A stretch of DNA of 64,000 bases from Bacteroidales bacterium (GCA_017962445.1 JAGCVI010000027.1:1-64000), one strand, 5' to 3'. Shown: positions 8,564 to 18,209, counted from the stretch's first letter. Notes: a model not told the origin generated them from the sequence alone. Made by a program: numbers and translations.

Positions 8564-10225
8564 ATGAATTTCATCACAGATCTATGGAACAACAACAGGT
8601 CGTTATTCTTCCTGATTGTCGTGCTAATCATCGTGACGCCATTCTTAATCTTCTACCTCAACAAGGCGAAGAAAGAGCATCCCAAGGGACTCATTGCAGC
8701 AGCATTGAGCAACATGGGCGAGCGTTTCGGATACTACATCATGAATGCCGTGCTGGTGCTGTTCATCTGCTCCAAGTTCGGTATCTCCGACGACGTGTCG
8801 GGCATCATGTTTGCAGTGTTCTATTTCCTAATCTACGTGCTTAGCCTGCCTGGCGGCATCATTGCCGACCGCTCACAGAACTACAAGAAAACCATCATCT
8901 GGGGTCTTGTAGTGATGGCTATAGGCTATGCTATTCTCGCCATTCCCGTGTTCTCAGACCATGGCGGAATGTCGTGGGTGCTGGTCATCACAATGCTGGC
9001 TTTGATACTTATTGCCTGCGGCAACGGTCTATTCAAGGGTAACCTGCAGGCCATCGTGGGACAGTTGTACGACGACTTTGAGGCTGAGGCTGCAAAGCAA
9101 GGCCCCGAGGCACTTGCCGAAGCCAAGAGCAAACGCGACAGCGGTTTCCAGATTTTCTACGTGTTCATTAACATTGGCGGTGTCATCGCACCGTTCGTGG
9201 CACCCCTCATCCGTAAATGGTACCTCGAAACCAAGGCACTGTTCTACAATGCCGACCTTCCACGTCTGTGCCATAAGTTTGTACAAGGCACCATGGAGGG
9301 CAACGACAAGGCCAACCTGCTCGACCTCTCAAAGGTACAGGAAAGCGGTCTTTCCGACTTCTGCACCAACTACCTGAATACCTACAACACTGGCGTACAC
9401 ATCTCGTTCATCGCCTCTGTCGCAGCCATGCTCATCTCCCTGTTCATCTTCCTGGCCGTCAAGAAACGCCTGCCCAACCCCATCCGCAAGGAGAAAGCCG
9501 CCGTTCAGGACTACACCAAGGAAGAACGCGAATCGATGGCAAAAGAAATCAAGCAGCGCATGATGGCTCTCTACGCCGTCCTCGGTGTTGCCGTCTTCTT
9601 CTGGTTCTCGTTCCATCAGAACGCCCAGTCGCTCTCCATCTTCGCCCGCGACTTTGTCGATACCAGCGCCATCGCACCTGAGATTCTGCAGTGCATCAAC
9701 CCGTTCTTCGTGATTATCCTGACACCTATCATTATGTGGCTGTTCGCCTCGCTGGCAAGAAAAGGCAAAGAGGTATCCACACCGCGCAAGATTGCTCTCG
9801 GTATGTTCATCGCTGCATGCGCCTACATCTTCCTTATCGTCATCGCCTGCATACACAACTATCCGTCAGGCAACGAATTCAAGGGTCTCGAAGAAGGCGT
9901 GAAGGCAAGCATGAAGGCTGGTCCCGGAATTCTTATTGTGACCTACTTCTTCCTCACAGTCGCCGAGCTGCTTATCTCACCGCTTGGACTCTCTTTCGTG
10001 TCGAAGATTGCTCCGCGTCACATGGTGGGTATCTGTCAGGGCTTGTGGCTGTCCGCCACCGCTATCGGCAACCTTTTCATCTTCCTCGGTGTCAAAATGC
10101 TCAACTCCTTCCCGCACCAGTGGATGACATGGGGCGTGTTCGCAGTTTTCTGTCTGCTCTCCATGTGCGTCATGCTCGGCATGCTCAAATGGTTGGAGCG
10201 TATCACCAGTGAGACATCCAACTAA
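8564..10225 (+). CDS. POT/PTR2-family proton-coupled peptide transporter
   Basis: A 553-aa inner-membrane protein with about 12-14 hydrophobic segments. The POT signature is in the first helices: ALSNMGERFGYYIMNAVLVL (ExxER-like proton-coupling region, about 47-66), followed by the MFS loop GGIIADR near 95. Family members import di- and tripeptides with protons. Neighbouring secreted peptidases (M49-like at 6103, DPP IV at 32908) would supply substrates, although they are not in the same operon. It has its own promoter and terminator. The exact substrate cannot be read from the sequence. Confidence 0.85.
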   Translation: MNFITDLWNNNRSLFFLIVVLIIVTPFLIFYLNKAKKEHPKGLIAAALSNMGERFGYYIMNAVLVLFICSKFGISDDVSGIMFAVFYFLIYVLSLPGGIIADRSQNYKKTIIWGLVVMAIGYAILAIPVFSDHGGMSWVLVITMLALILIACGNGLFKGNLQAIVGQLYDDFEAEAAKQGPEALAEAKSKRDSGFQIFYVFINIGGVIAPFVAPLIRKWYLETKALFYNADLPRLCHKFVQGTMEGNDKANLLDLSKVQESGLSDFCTNYLNTYNTGVHISFIASVAAMLISLFIFLAVKKRLPNPIRKEKAAVQDYTKEERESMAKEIKQRMMALYAVLGVAVFFWFSFHQNAQSLSIFARDFVDTSAIAPEILQCINPFFVIILTPIIMWLFASLARKGKEVSTPRKIALGMFIAACAYIFLIVIACIHNYPSGNEFKGLEEGVKASMKAGPGILIVTYFFLTVAELLISPLGLSFVSKIAPRHMVGICQGLWLSATAIGNLFIFLGVKMLNSFPHQWMTWGVFAVFCLLSMCVMLGMLKWLERITSETSN

Positions 10226-10245
10226 GAGTTTTCTATACTAATTAT

Positions 10246-10280
10246 AAAAGGGATTTCCCTAAAAAGGAAATCCCTTTTTA
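10246..10280 (+). terminator. Rho-independent terminator after the POT transporter
   Basis: AAAAGGGATTTCC (10246-10258) pairs with GGAAATCCCTTTT around CTAAAAA, running into T-rich sequence. The PPTase ATG follows 14 nt later, so some readthrough may feed that gene. Confidence 0.85.
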
Positions 10281-10293
10281 ATTATATAATCAA

Positions 10294-10950
10294 ATGATTA
10301 TTCTTTATTTCACCGACTTCGAGTCCGTCGGCACCGAACAGATTGAAACCATGCTTTCATGGATGCCGCAGCAGCAGGTAGAACTGGTGCGCAGCATGAA
10401 GACGCTGTCGCGGCAACGCGAACAGGCGGTGAGCTACGCAATGCTGGCCTATGCCCTGCAGCATAACATGGAGCAGGTGACGGGTGACGAAATTGTGGTG
10501 ATGCCGTTCGAGGCAACGCAACTCCTCGAGGCCATACCCGATCCGCCGACATGGGCCGTTGCCGAACACGGCAAACCCTACCTGACAAACCGCAGCGGCG
10601 TTTTCTTCAACATAAGCCATTGCCGCGAATCCATAGTCACCGCAGTGAGCAGCCGCGAAGTGGGCATAGACGTGGAAGGCCGTCGTCGCTTCAGCGACAC
10701 TCTGCTTCAACGCTCTTTCAACGACGAAGAGCAAGCCCTTGTGCGGAATGCCGAGGACCAGGAGTTGGAGTTCGCCCGCATCTGGACCCGCAAAGAAGCC
10801 TGGTTTAAATACACCGGCACCGGCATCTTGATAGACCACCTGAAGAGCACCGAGAAGGAAGCCCAAGCTGCAAATTGCCAAATAATAACGACCTGGGTCA
10901 ATGACAGATTCTGGCTCTCTGTTGCAAAGAGTTCTGTCACCTCTGAGTAA
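10294..10950 (+). CDS. Sfp-type 4'-phosphopantetheinyl transferase
   Basis: A 218-aa enzyme that moves the 4'-phosphopantetheine arm of CoA onto a conserved serine of carrier proteins. Both family motifs are present: GIDVE (124-128, Mg ligands D126 and E128) and WTRKEAWFKYTG (164-175, catalytic E168 and K172), with NISHC upstream at about 109. The N-terminal half is divergent, as usual. No PKS, NRPS or aryl-polyene genes are in the window, so the carrier protein is encoded elsewhere; it could serve the fatty-acid ACP. No separate promoter box is obvious. Confidence 0.85.
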   Translation: MIILYFTDFESVGTEQIETMLSWMPQQQVELVRSMKTLSRQREQAVSYAMLAYALQHNMEQVTGDEIVVMPFEATQLLEAIPDPPTWAVAEHGKPYLTNRSGVFFNISHCRESIVTAVSSREVGIDVEGRRRFSDTLLQRSFNDEEQALVRNAEDQELEFARIWTRKEAWFKYTGTGILIDHLKSTEKEAQAANCQIITTWVNDRFWLSVAKSSVTSE

Positions 10951-10973
10951 CCAGAATACTCAAAACAATCAGA

Positions 10974-12851
10974 TTATTTTACTTGTTCAATGAATCCCAG
11001 GCCTGTGGCTTTGTCCACATGGTCCTCAAACAGGAATGGGGATGACGGATGCCCCGATGCATGGTCATGGGGATTTGGTGAGGGCACAATGATTGCGCCC
11101 TCATGCAGATATATATGTACCCCTGCGGGGATGCGTACAGTACCAGTGAGGTAACGTCCGACATAGAATTCCAAGCATCCGCCTCCATGCTGGGAAATAT
11201 AGTCCACGGCGTGTTGAATGGAGTTCGTATTTAGCGTCACACCATTGTTTTTAATACCGAAGCGGGATGCCTTGTAGCGCATACCCAGTGTATCAATTTC
11301 CTCCTGCGACAGTTGGGGTGAAGTATCGTTGGCAGTGGGAACAGCTTTCTGCCTGACAACACGGTAGCCAGGTGCCTTAACTCTGGAGCAGCCGTTAGCC
11401 ACGAGATACTGCGGCGTGTCGGGATGGGAACCAACGATGGTTAAGCCCTTGACATCGTCAGCGACAATACATGGACGGTAATCATGGTTTGCCACAGTCA
11501 TACGGACATTGCGCAGCTGGATATTGTCCGCATGTCGTAGGTAAAGACCCCATGCCGGCAATTCCTTGAACATGGAAAATTCCGGATACTGTGTGGTGCG
11601 TTCTGCAATGTCAGCCAGCGACAGAGGGTCACTGCCACAATAGGCGTAACTGCTGTCGCTTCCGCCGGGATAGCGAATCTCGACATTCTCAAGGGTGATG
11701 TTCTGTATGCGGTGGCCCGGGGTTCCCACAATACTGGAAGGAGAGATATTGCGTGGCAAATCCTCAACGGGTCCTTCATAGCTGTAGCCTGCATCCGGCT
11801 TGTCTGCAGGGACCTCAACATAGACATTTTTTATAGTGATATCCTTCAAACAAGGTGTTACTGTACCTTGGCGTCGTTCGGCAAAGCGAAGGAAGATGGG
11901 GTTACCAGTATTGGTGGCACGGAGGCCGTCAATGACAATATCTTCCAAGGCTCCGCCATCGACAGAGGCAAGGGTGATGGCACTGCGGTAGGTGTCATAT
12001 AGCGTGATGTTGCGGAAACGGAAGTTGCGGAAAACGCCGCGTGTCATGGTACCAAACTTAATGCCGTTGGCAGAGGAGCGACCAGTACAGTTCTCCACCA
12101 GCACATCCTCGGAAAGGCCATCGACACTGTGGCTCTTGAAACAGAAAACATCGTCTGCGGCATCCATATTGCAATTCCGTATCACCACATGCTGGCAATC
12201 TACAATATCAACGCCATCATTGTTCCAGTAACTTTTGCTGTCTACAGTCTGATTCTCGATGAGCAGATAACGGCACTGGTCGTATTGCTGGTTCCAACTG
12301 GCAGGATTACGCAGGGTAATGCCACTGACAACAACCCGGTCACACTCGCGGAAGTGGATATTCTCAGGCCGGTTGCTCTCGTTTGGACGGTCGTATTTCA
12401 GTGGGTCATCAACAAGGCCAAGATGGATATAGTTTACCATGTTGTTGGCGACTTCCCATCCGCGACCGTCGATGGTACCCTGTCCCGTGATGGCAATGTC
12501 GTGCTGGCGTATGGCGAAGATGAAGGCCGTCCAACGGCAGTAAGGATCTTTCACATAATCAAAGGGATTGGTCGATCCCAACAACGTGGCATCGTTTTCT
12601 AGATGGAGTGTCACACCGCTCTTGAGATAGAGCGTTCCACTGACAAACGTACCTTCGGACACCACGACGCGAGTTTTCCTGTTATGGAGGGTAAAGATGT
12701 GGTGAGCGCTGTCAATAGCGGCTTGGATACTGGTGGTATTTAGGGTAATGCCGTCGCCCCGCGCTCCGAAATCGGTGATTTGAAGGTCATGCTGAGCAAC
12801 AGTGACCGAGGAGAGAAGCAGGAACAAAACAAAGAAAAACCTTTTCATCAT
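10974..12851 (-). CDS. GH28-like pectinase-fold protein with a partial duplicated N-cap
   Basis: 625 aa with a signal peptide (MKRFFFVLFLLLSS..VAQ). Residues about 23-450 form a right-handed beta-helix of the polygalacturonase type, opening with DFGARGDGITLNT. The acidic residues expected for GH28 catalysis are there (NNDGVD 210-215, ADD 232-234), but the GHG and RIK motifs are not recognisable: the matching stretch reads TGRSSANGIKFG. Residues 531-625 repeat the first 95 or so residues of the fold (FGIKNNGVTLNTNS) and then stop. Together with the GH106-like gene 28 nt upstream it suggests pectin or rhamnogalacturonan breakdown. Start: ATG 12851, or 12848 equally well. Confidence 0.75.
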   Translation of the reverse strand: MMKRFFFVLFLLLSSVTVAQHDLQITDFGARGDGITLNTTSIQAAIDSAHHIFTLHNRKTRVVVSEGTFVSGTLYLKSGVTLHLENDATLLGSTNPFDYVKDPYCRWTAFIFAIRQHDIAITGQGTIDGRGWEVANNMVNYIHLGLVDDPLKYDRPNESNRPENIHFRECDRVVVSGITLRNPASWNQQYDQCRYLLIENQTVDSKSYWNNDGVDIVDCQHVVIRNCNMDAADDVFCFKSHSVDGLSEDVLVENCTGRSSANGIKFGTMTRGVFRNFRFRNITLYDTYRSAITLASVDGGALEDIVIDGLRATNTGNPIFLRFAERRQGTVTPCLKDITIKNVYVEVPADKPDAGYSYEGPVEDLPRNISPSSIVGTPGHRIQNITLENVEIRYPGGSDSSYAYCGSDPLSLADIAERTTQYPEFSMFKELPAWGLYLRHADNIQLRNVRMTVANHDYRPCIVADDVKGLTIVGSHPDTPQYLVANGCSRVKAPGYRVVRQKAVPTANDTSPQLSQEEIDTLGMRYKASRFGIKNNGVTLNTNSIQHAVDYISQHGGGCLEFYVGRYLTGTVRIPAGVHIYLHEGAIIVPSPNPHDHASGHPSSPFLFEDHVDKATGLGFIEQVK

Positions 12852-12879
12852 AAAATCTCATTAATAATACCGACCACAG

Positions 12880-15663
12880 CTACCAAAAGACAACAGGGCC
12901 CACAAGTCCTGCAGGAGTAGTGGGAACATTGCGCTTGAAGACAAAATGCCGAATAACATCGTTATCGGTGAGGGTGTGGACGTAATTGTTTAGGGTTGTT
13001 GTGACTTTAATATCAATGGTGTTTTCGCCAGGGTGGAAAACCCCTGCGGGAATATGAACATCGCGATCACCATACCAAACAACGCCACAGTCGATGCCAT
13101 TGACTGAGAGTTGGCAGATGTCGCGGGTTGGGAGCCTCAAGGTATGGCTGTCAGAACTTCTCCGGGACGAATCGAGTGCCACCACTGTGGAATATACCAT
13201 CCACCCAGAGAAACCTGCATAGGGGGTTTCTCGCAAATCGAGGAGAGTGTCGAGAGTCACCACGGTGTCCCACTTTTCTATGGCGTGATGCAAAGTAAGA
13301 GTCCAATTCATCAGCGGCGGATAGGGATAACGCTCATCGGAAATTGCACAGTCTTTCTGTCGTCTCTGTTTTAACTTGGGTCCATCGAAAAAGATGAAAC
13401 ACGACTCAGACTCACTTAAAGAAAGTAGGTATCTACCATCATTTAAAGGGAAAAGCGGCTGACGACGACCCGTATTACAATCGTAGCGCCATGCCTGGCG
13501 ACGACGAGTAATCTCCTTGGGAAAGGAGATGTATCGACCATAGCTCCTGAACGGGGTTATGTTTGCGTTCACGAACAGGTAGCAGTCGGTGCCCGGAGCA
13601 AGTGTCCATCGATTAGTCGAATCTTCAGCGAGCGGCAGAACCGTTGCAGTACCCACTGTCTTATAATGGTTTTGCAGCATGAATCGGTCGGGACTTTGGA
13701 AGGTGACGGCATGAGGCAACCCAAGCTTATCCTGCAAGGACGAGTACCACTCAAGGTAGCGCTTATCGGCAGGATATGGCACACGGTTCACAACAGGCGA
13801 CTTCGTACGATGGTCTTCTATCACCAGGCAAGAGTCTTCAAGTTTCATCAGAACCTTATAGTTTTTACTGCCCATGGAGGTCTGCCCCAAAGCCTGCCAG
13901 GGAGAGATGAAGTCACAGTTACCGCCGTTTTTATGGATAGCTTCCCACAAAAGCTGTGGTATCTCATATATGCTGCCCTTGGGGTAGTAGGGGAAGGGTT
14001 CAGTCTGCACCCCTATCTCGCCCCACATGCGGTCAGTAGGAAGCACAACAGCAATATCAGTCTGCATTTCGGCATTCTGGAGCAAGGCACTCATGTGGGC
14101 TCGGTATTCGTTGAGTAGATGGAAATAACTCCACCAGCTGTTCTGTTCATTGAGGTAACTACCATATTGTACCCATCCAGGAAAAACAGCCTTTGGCGGC
14201 GAATAGTTGAAGCCGTGCCAGACGCTGTGGGTGACGCCACTGACGGCGCTCATGTCACTACCCACTTTGAGCAGTTCGAGGGTGGTTTCGAAGAGACGGT
14301 AGGTATTGGTCATTTCCTCGGCGCTGACGATGTGCTTGCCACTCTGGTGTGCGGCGGATGAGACATATTTGTTTATCATAGTGTAGGCACGGCCGCGTCG
14401 GTAGTCCTCGTCGCCCATCTCTTCGCCCACGCGGTGACGCAGGTAGTTGGTGGTCCAGCTCTCGCCTTCGGGTATGTCGTAATCAAGACTGCTCTCCAGA
14501 GGGAAGAAACCGCGGCCGTAGGCTTGTGCACGGCTCTTGACACCCTGTTCACGACACCACTGCAAGAAAGTCTGAGTGTAGCGTTCATGGAGCAGTTCAG
14601 CCTTGGTAAGCTCGAAATCGAGGCGTACTTTTTGCACCTGTTGCTTAAAGTCGGGTGACTGGTAGGCACCGTAATCATAACTTACCACTTCACCCAAACG
14701 ACCTACCTTAAACATGGTAAAGGGCAGCCACGGCATGATGTCGTAGCCATGGCGACGACGGAACTCATCAGCAAAGTCGCCAGTCCAGTTAGAACCTTCA
14801 AGTTCCATGCTATCGACGAAGTAGGCGCGCAGCCAGTTTTTCATAGATCCTAAACGGCGCTCGAGGGTGTGAGACATGTGATAGAGAAATTGGCTCACTG
14901 CCTCGCGGTTCATATAGTCGAGGATAGGTCCTGATGCACCGGGGGCACCGTTGATGACGCTGGCAAACGAAGTACAGCGAACAAGAGCATATAGTATGTA
15001 GTGGCCATTTGACGAGGGACTCCAGCCTGTGGTTATTTGTACAATAGGTTGGATCTCGACAGTGTCGCCGTCGGGGATATTGAGATTGTTTCGCTGATAG
15101 ATGTCGTGTACAGTGTCGGGAACCATAAAGAGGTCGACCAGTTCAAACTGGCGGTCGGCATTGGGTTCTGTCACCTTGGGGTCGACGGCATCGAATATTT
15201 GCTGCTTAGTAATTACAAAGGAAGCATTTTCTTCAAGTCTCGACCAGTCTATATCGGTAGCGTAGACGAGCATCACCTGTGCACGGTGTTCCATGGGGAG
15301 TGTCTCGCAGCCGAAAGGCCATCCGCTACCCACCAGCAAGTCGCAGCCCATACCAAGGCGTTTTGCTTCTCGCAGCGTCACTTCCAAGGCAGTAATCCAG
15401 TCCTCGCTGAGCCACCTCAGCGAGGAAATACCGAGACTGTCGCAACGCTTGGAGGGAAACTCTATAGGATTGATTTCCACGCCACCGATACCAGCATCAT
15501 GCAGTAGCTGCAACTCACGTTTCAACTCGAGAGTATCCACCTTGTCGCCGTTCCACCACCAACGCACCCATGGACGATACGGGTCGAGGAGAGTATCCCT
15601 TTGGGCATAGATTGTCAGTGTTCCCAACAACAACAATAATAGACAAAAGCAGTTTTTTCGCAT
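12880..15663 (-). CDS. GH106-like secreted glycoside hydrolase (putative alpha-L-rhamnosidase)
   Basis: 927 aa with a signal peptide (CFCLLLLLLGTLTIYAQ). The N-terminal block PWVRWWWNGDKVD..ELQLLHDAGIGGVEINPI and the later GSGWPFG are typical of the large GH106-type proteins of Bacteroidota. The C-terminal quarter has features of a galactose-binding-like beta-sandwich (LPTRDICQLSVNGIDCGVVW). GH106 enzymes remove terminal rhamnose, for example from rhamnogalacturonan. The GH28-like gene lies directly downstream on the same strand. A -7 box (TATCTTTG on the minus strand) sits 16 nt before the ATG. Substrate specificity is inferred; related uncharacterised clades exist. Confidence 0.7.
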   Translation of the reverse strand: MRKNCFCLLLLLLGTLTIYAQRDTLLDPYRPWVRWWWNGDKVDTLELKRELQLLHDAGIGGVEINPIEFPSKRCDSLGISSLRWLSEDWITALEVTLREAKRLGMGCDLLVGSGWPFGCETLPMEHRAQVMLVYATDIDWSRLEENASFVITKQQIFDAVDPKVTEPNADRQFELVDLFMVPDTVHDIYQRNNLNIPDGDTVEIQPIVQITTGWSPSSNGHYILYALVRCTSFASVINGAPGASGPILDYMNREAVSQFLYHMSHTLERRLGSMKNWLRAYFVDSMELEGSNWTGDFADEFRRRHGYDIMPWLPFTMFKVGRLGEVVSYDYGAYQSPDFKQQVQKVRLDFELTKAELLHERYTQTFLQWCREQGVKSRAQAYGRGFFPLESSLDYDIPEGESWTTNYLRHRVGEEMGDEDYRRGRAYTMINKYVSSAAHQSGKHIVSAEEMTNTYRLFETTLELLKVGSDMSAVSGVTHSVWHGFNYSPPKAVFPGWVQYGSYLNEQNSWWSYFHLLNEYRAHMSALLQNAEMQTDIAVVLPTDRMWGEIGVQTEPFPYYPKGSIYEIPQLLWEAIHKNGGNCDFISPWQALGQTSMGSKNYKVLMKLEDSCLVIEDHRTKSPVVNRVPYPADKRYLEWYSSLQDKLGLPHAVTFQSPDRFMLQNHYKTVGTATVLPLAEDSTNRWTLAPGTDCYLFVNANITPFRSYGRYISFPKEITRRRQAWRYDCNTGRRQPLFPLNDGRYLLSLSESESCFIFFDGPKLKQRRQKDCAISDERYPYPPLMNWTLTLHHAIEKWDTVVTLDTLLDLRETPYAGFSGWMVYSTVVALDSSRRSSDSHTLRLPTRDICQLSVNGIDCGVVWYGDRDVHIPAGVFHPGENTIDIKVTTTLNNYVHTLTDNDVIRHFVFKRNVPTTPAGLVGPVVFW

Positions 15664-15674
15664 GTAGAATTATT

Positions 15675-15708
15675 TTTGCAAAGATACGAAGAATAATTTG
15701 TATTTTTG
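15675..15708 (+). promoter_or_regulatory. Promoter of the GH92 gene
   Basis: TTTG at 15675-15678, then TATTTTTG at 15701-15708 after 22 nt. It places the transcription start near 15715, ruling out the longer GH92 frame that would start at 15706. Confidence 0.6.
15679..15686 (-). promoter_or_regulatory. -7 box of the GH106/GH28 pair
   Basis: CAAAGATA on the plus strand reads TATCTTTG on the minus strand. It lies inside the spacer of the opposing GH92 promoter, so the two transcription units start from overlapping DNA. Confidence 0.55.
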
Positions 15709-15747
15709 CATTTTACATGGCATTGTAGCCAACAAGAGTTAATAGCA

Positions 15748-18180
15748 ATGAATAATAATAAATTAATTCTGATATCGCTATTTCTGTGTCTGTCGATTAC
15801 CGTCATGGCACAATATCCAGCGAATCATGTAAATGTCTTTATTGGCACCAACGGCATGGGACATACATTCCCAGGTGCCTGTTTCCCCTACGGTTTTGTG
15901 CAATTAAGCCCCGACACGGACACTATTCCACATAATATCAATGGAGTCTATCAGCCGCGTGTCTATGACTACTGTGCCGGCTACCAGCACCGCGACAGCA
16001 GCATCGTGGGCTTCAGCCACACCCATTTCAGCGGCACCGGTCACAGCGACTTGGGCGACATTCTCATTATGCCCTATAGCGGCGAGACGAAGCTCAACCC
16101 CGGCACCGCCGACAACCCCGACGGTGGCTACCGCCAGCGTTTCCGCCACGAGACCGAGGTTGCCGAACCAGGCTACTATGCCGTCACACTCGACGATGAC
16201 AACATCCGCTGCGAGCTGACCGCCACCCCTCGCTGCGGTGTGCACAGATATATCTTCCCCAAGGGGGCGGCGCAGAAGATCATCCTCGACCTCAACCACG
16301 GCATCTACAACTACGACGGCAAGGTGCTGTGGGCGCAATGCAACGTGAACAACGAATGGACCATTTCAGGCTGGCGCATGACCAGCGGCTGGAACCGCTG
16401 CCGCAAGCTATACTTTTACATCCAGTTCAACAAACCCATCAAGCAGTATGGCTATCACGACTTTGCCCCGCGGACGTACAACGGCTTCTGGAACCGTTTC
16501 GACCAAGAGCACAACTTCCCCGAGATGGCAGGACGCAAGCCGGTGTGCTGGTTTGAGTTTGAGCCGGGATCCCAGGCTGGCGATAAAGGCGACAACGACA
16601 CCCTTATGGTGGTTGTGGGGCTCTCGCCCAATAGCACCGAAGGCGCTTCCCTCGCAATATGGCGGGAGGGGAACATGTACTCCCGGCCAGCCAAGCTGTT
16701 GCAATACGGCGACAGGATCGTGCGCGTTCCCGATCAAGGCGCCCCCAAACACAGCAGCCATTTCGATGAGGTGCGCGAGCAGACCCTCCAGAGTTGGGAG
16801 CAGATGCTGGGACGTATCGAGGCGCAAGGCCCCAGCGATGCCTTGGCTATGCTGTATACATCCTACTACCATACCATGATAAACCCCTCCGTCTATCAGG
16901 ATGTCGGTGAAAAAGACGCCGACGGTCGCACCCGATATACCATCTTTTCGCTCTGGGACACCTACCGCGCCCTGCACCCCCTCATCAACCTCACCGACAC
17001 AGCCCTCAGCCGCGACCTGGCACACTCGCTCTACCAGCATTTTCTACACAGTCAGCAGCACATGCTGCCCGTATGGAGCCATCATGGCGGCGAGAACTGG
17101 TGTATGATAGGCTATCACGGTGTGTCGGTGATGGTGGACGCCGCCGTCAACAAACTTCAGCCCGATACTGAGCAAGAGTTGGAAACCATGAATGCCATCT
17201 TCTCCACCACCAATGTGGACTACTACGACTTCACAGGACTGTACAAGGAGATAGGCTATGTCCCTGTGGACAAAAGCCGCAACGGTACCTCCGTCACACT
17301 TGAGAATGCCTACGAGGACTGGTGTGTCTATTGGGCATTGGTGAACCATTTGGAGAACACGCTGCCCGATGTCATAGGCTATGAGGATTCGGTGCGCGAG
17401 AACTACCGCCGCCGGGCATTGAGCTACCGCAACGTGTATAAGGACGGCTTTGTCCGCGCCCGCTATAGCGACGGCAGCTGGAAAACACCCTATTCGCTCC
17501 TCTCCACCAGCGGCGAGGGCCTGATTGAGGGCAACGCATGGAACTACAGCTTCTATGTGCCGCACGACGTGAACGGCATGATGCGGATGATGGGCGGCGA
17601 GAAGGCTTTCGTTCGCAAATTGGACACCCTCTTCTCCATGCATGTGCCCGACGAGTTCTTTGCCGAGACCGAGGATGTCACCCGCGAGGGCATGCTGGGC
17701 GGCTATGTCCACGGCAACGAGCCATCGCACCATATCCCGTACCTCTACATGTGGACCACCCAACCATGGAAGACGCAGTACTGGGTGCGCGAGGTGATGA
17801 ACAAGATGTACCGCAACCATATCGACGGCCTTTGCGGCAACGACGACTGCGGTCAGATGAGCGCCTGGTATGTCTTCAGTGCCATGGGCTTCTATCCCGT
17901 CTGTCCCGCCAGCGGACAGTATGTCATCGGAGCCCCCTACCTGCCCTACATGAAGGTGCGCATGGGCAGTGGCCAATACCTCGAGATAAAAGCCCCCAAT
18001 GTGAGCGACAAGAACCGCTACATACAGCAGATACGCTGGAACGGCAAGCTCTATACCCAGGCCTACGTCACCTACGAGATGCTGATGCAAGGCGGCACCC
18101 TAGAGTTCGACATGGGAAGCAAACCCAACAAAAAACTATTCCAGAAAAGCACAGAAAAACCGTATAGTCTAAGTAACTAA
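15748..18180 (+). CDS. GH92 family exo-alpha-mannosidase, secreted
   Basis: 810 aa from ATG 15748, which gives a clean signal peptide (NNNKLILISLFLCLSITVMAQ). The opening YPANHVNVFIGTNGMGHTFPG..FPYGFVQLSPDT and the later GNDDCGQMSAWYVFSAMGFYP are hallmark GH92 blocks, the latter in the (alpha/alpha)6 barrel. GH92 enzymes are calcium-dependent inverting alpha-mannosidases, most acting on alpha-1,2 (some 1,3, 1,4 or 1,6) linkages of host N-glycans or yeast mannan. It diverges from the GH106/GH28 pair and may be controlled with it. No SusC/SusD pair or regulator lies nearby, so this is not a complete polysaccharide utilisation locus. Confidence 0.92.
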   Translation: MNNNKLILISLFLCLSITVMAQYPANHVNVFIGTNGMGHTFPGACFPYGFVQLSPDTDTIPHNINGVYQPRVYDYCAGYQHRDSSIVGFSHTHFSGTGHSDLGDILIMPYSGETKLNPGTADNPDGGYRQRFRHETEVAEPGYYAVTLDDDNIRCELTATPRCGVHRYIFPKGAAQKIILDLNHGIYNYDGKVLWAQCNVNNEWTISGWRMTSGWNRCRKLYFYIQFNKPIKQYGYHDFAPRTYNGFWNRFDQEHNFPEMAGRKPVCWFEFEPGSQAGDKGDNDTLMVVVGLSPNSTEGASLAIWREGNMYSRPAKLLQYGDRIVRVPDQGAPKHSSHFDEVREQTLQSWEQMLGRIEAQGPSDALAMLYTSYYHTMINPSVYQDVGEKDADGRTRYTIFSLWDTYRALHPLINLTDTALSRDLAHSLYQHFLHSQQHMLPVWSHHGGENWCMIGYHGVSVMVDAAVNKLQPDTEQELETMNAIFSTTNVDYYDFTGLYKEIGYVPVDKSRNGTSVTLENAYEDWCVYWALVNHLENTLPDVIGYEDSVRENYRRRALSYRNVYKDGFVRARYSDGSWKTPYSLLSTSGEGLIEGNAWNYSFYVPHDVNGMMRMMGGEKAFVRKLDTLFSMHVPDEFFAETEDVTREGMLGGYVHGNEPSHHIPYLYMWTTQPWKTQYWVREVMNKMYRNHIDGLCGNDDCGQMSAWYVFSAMGFYPVCPASGQYVIGAPYLPYMKVRMGSGQYLEIKAPNVSDKNRYIQQIRWNGKLYTQAYVTYEMLMQGGTLEFDMGSKPNKKLFQKSTEKPYSLSN

Positions 18181-18209
18181 TTGATACCTTTGAAACAATC
18201 ACATATTAT

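Noticed and set aside
17044-18090. 348-aa minus-strand open frame within GH92
   Set aside because: Opposes conserved GH92 blocks and shows no domain of its own.
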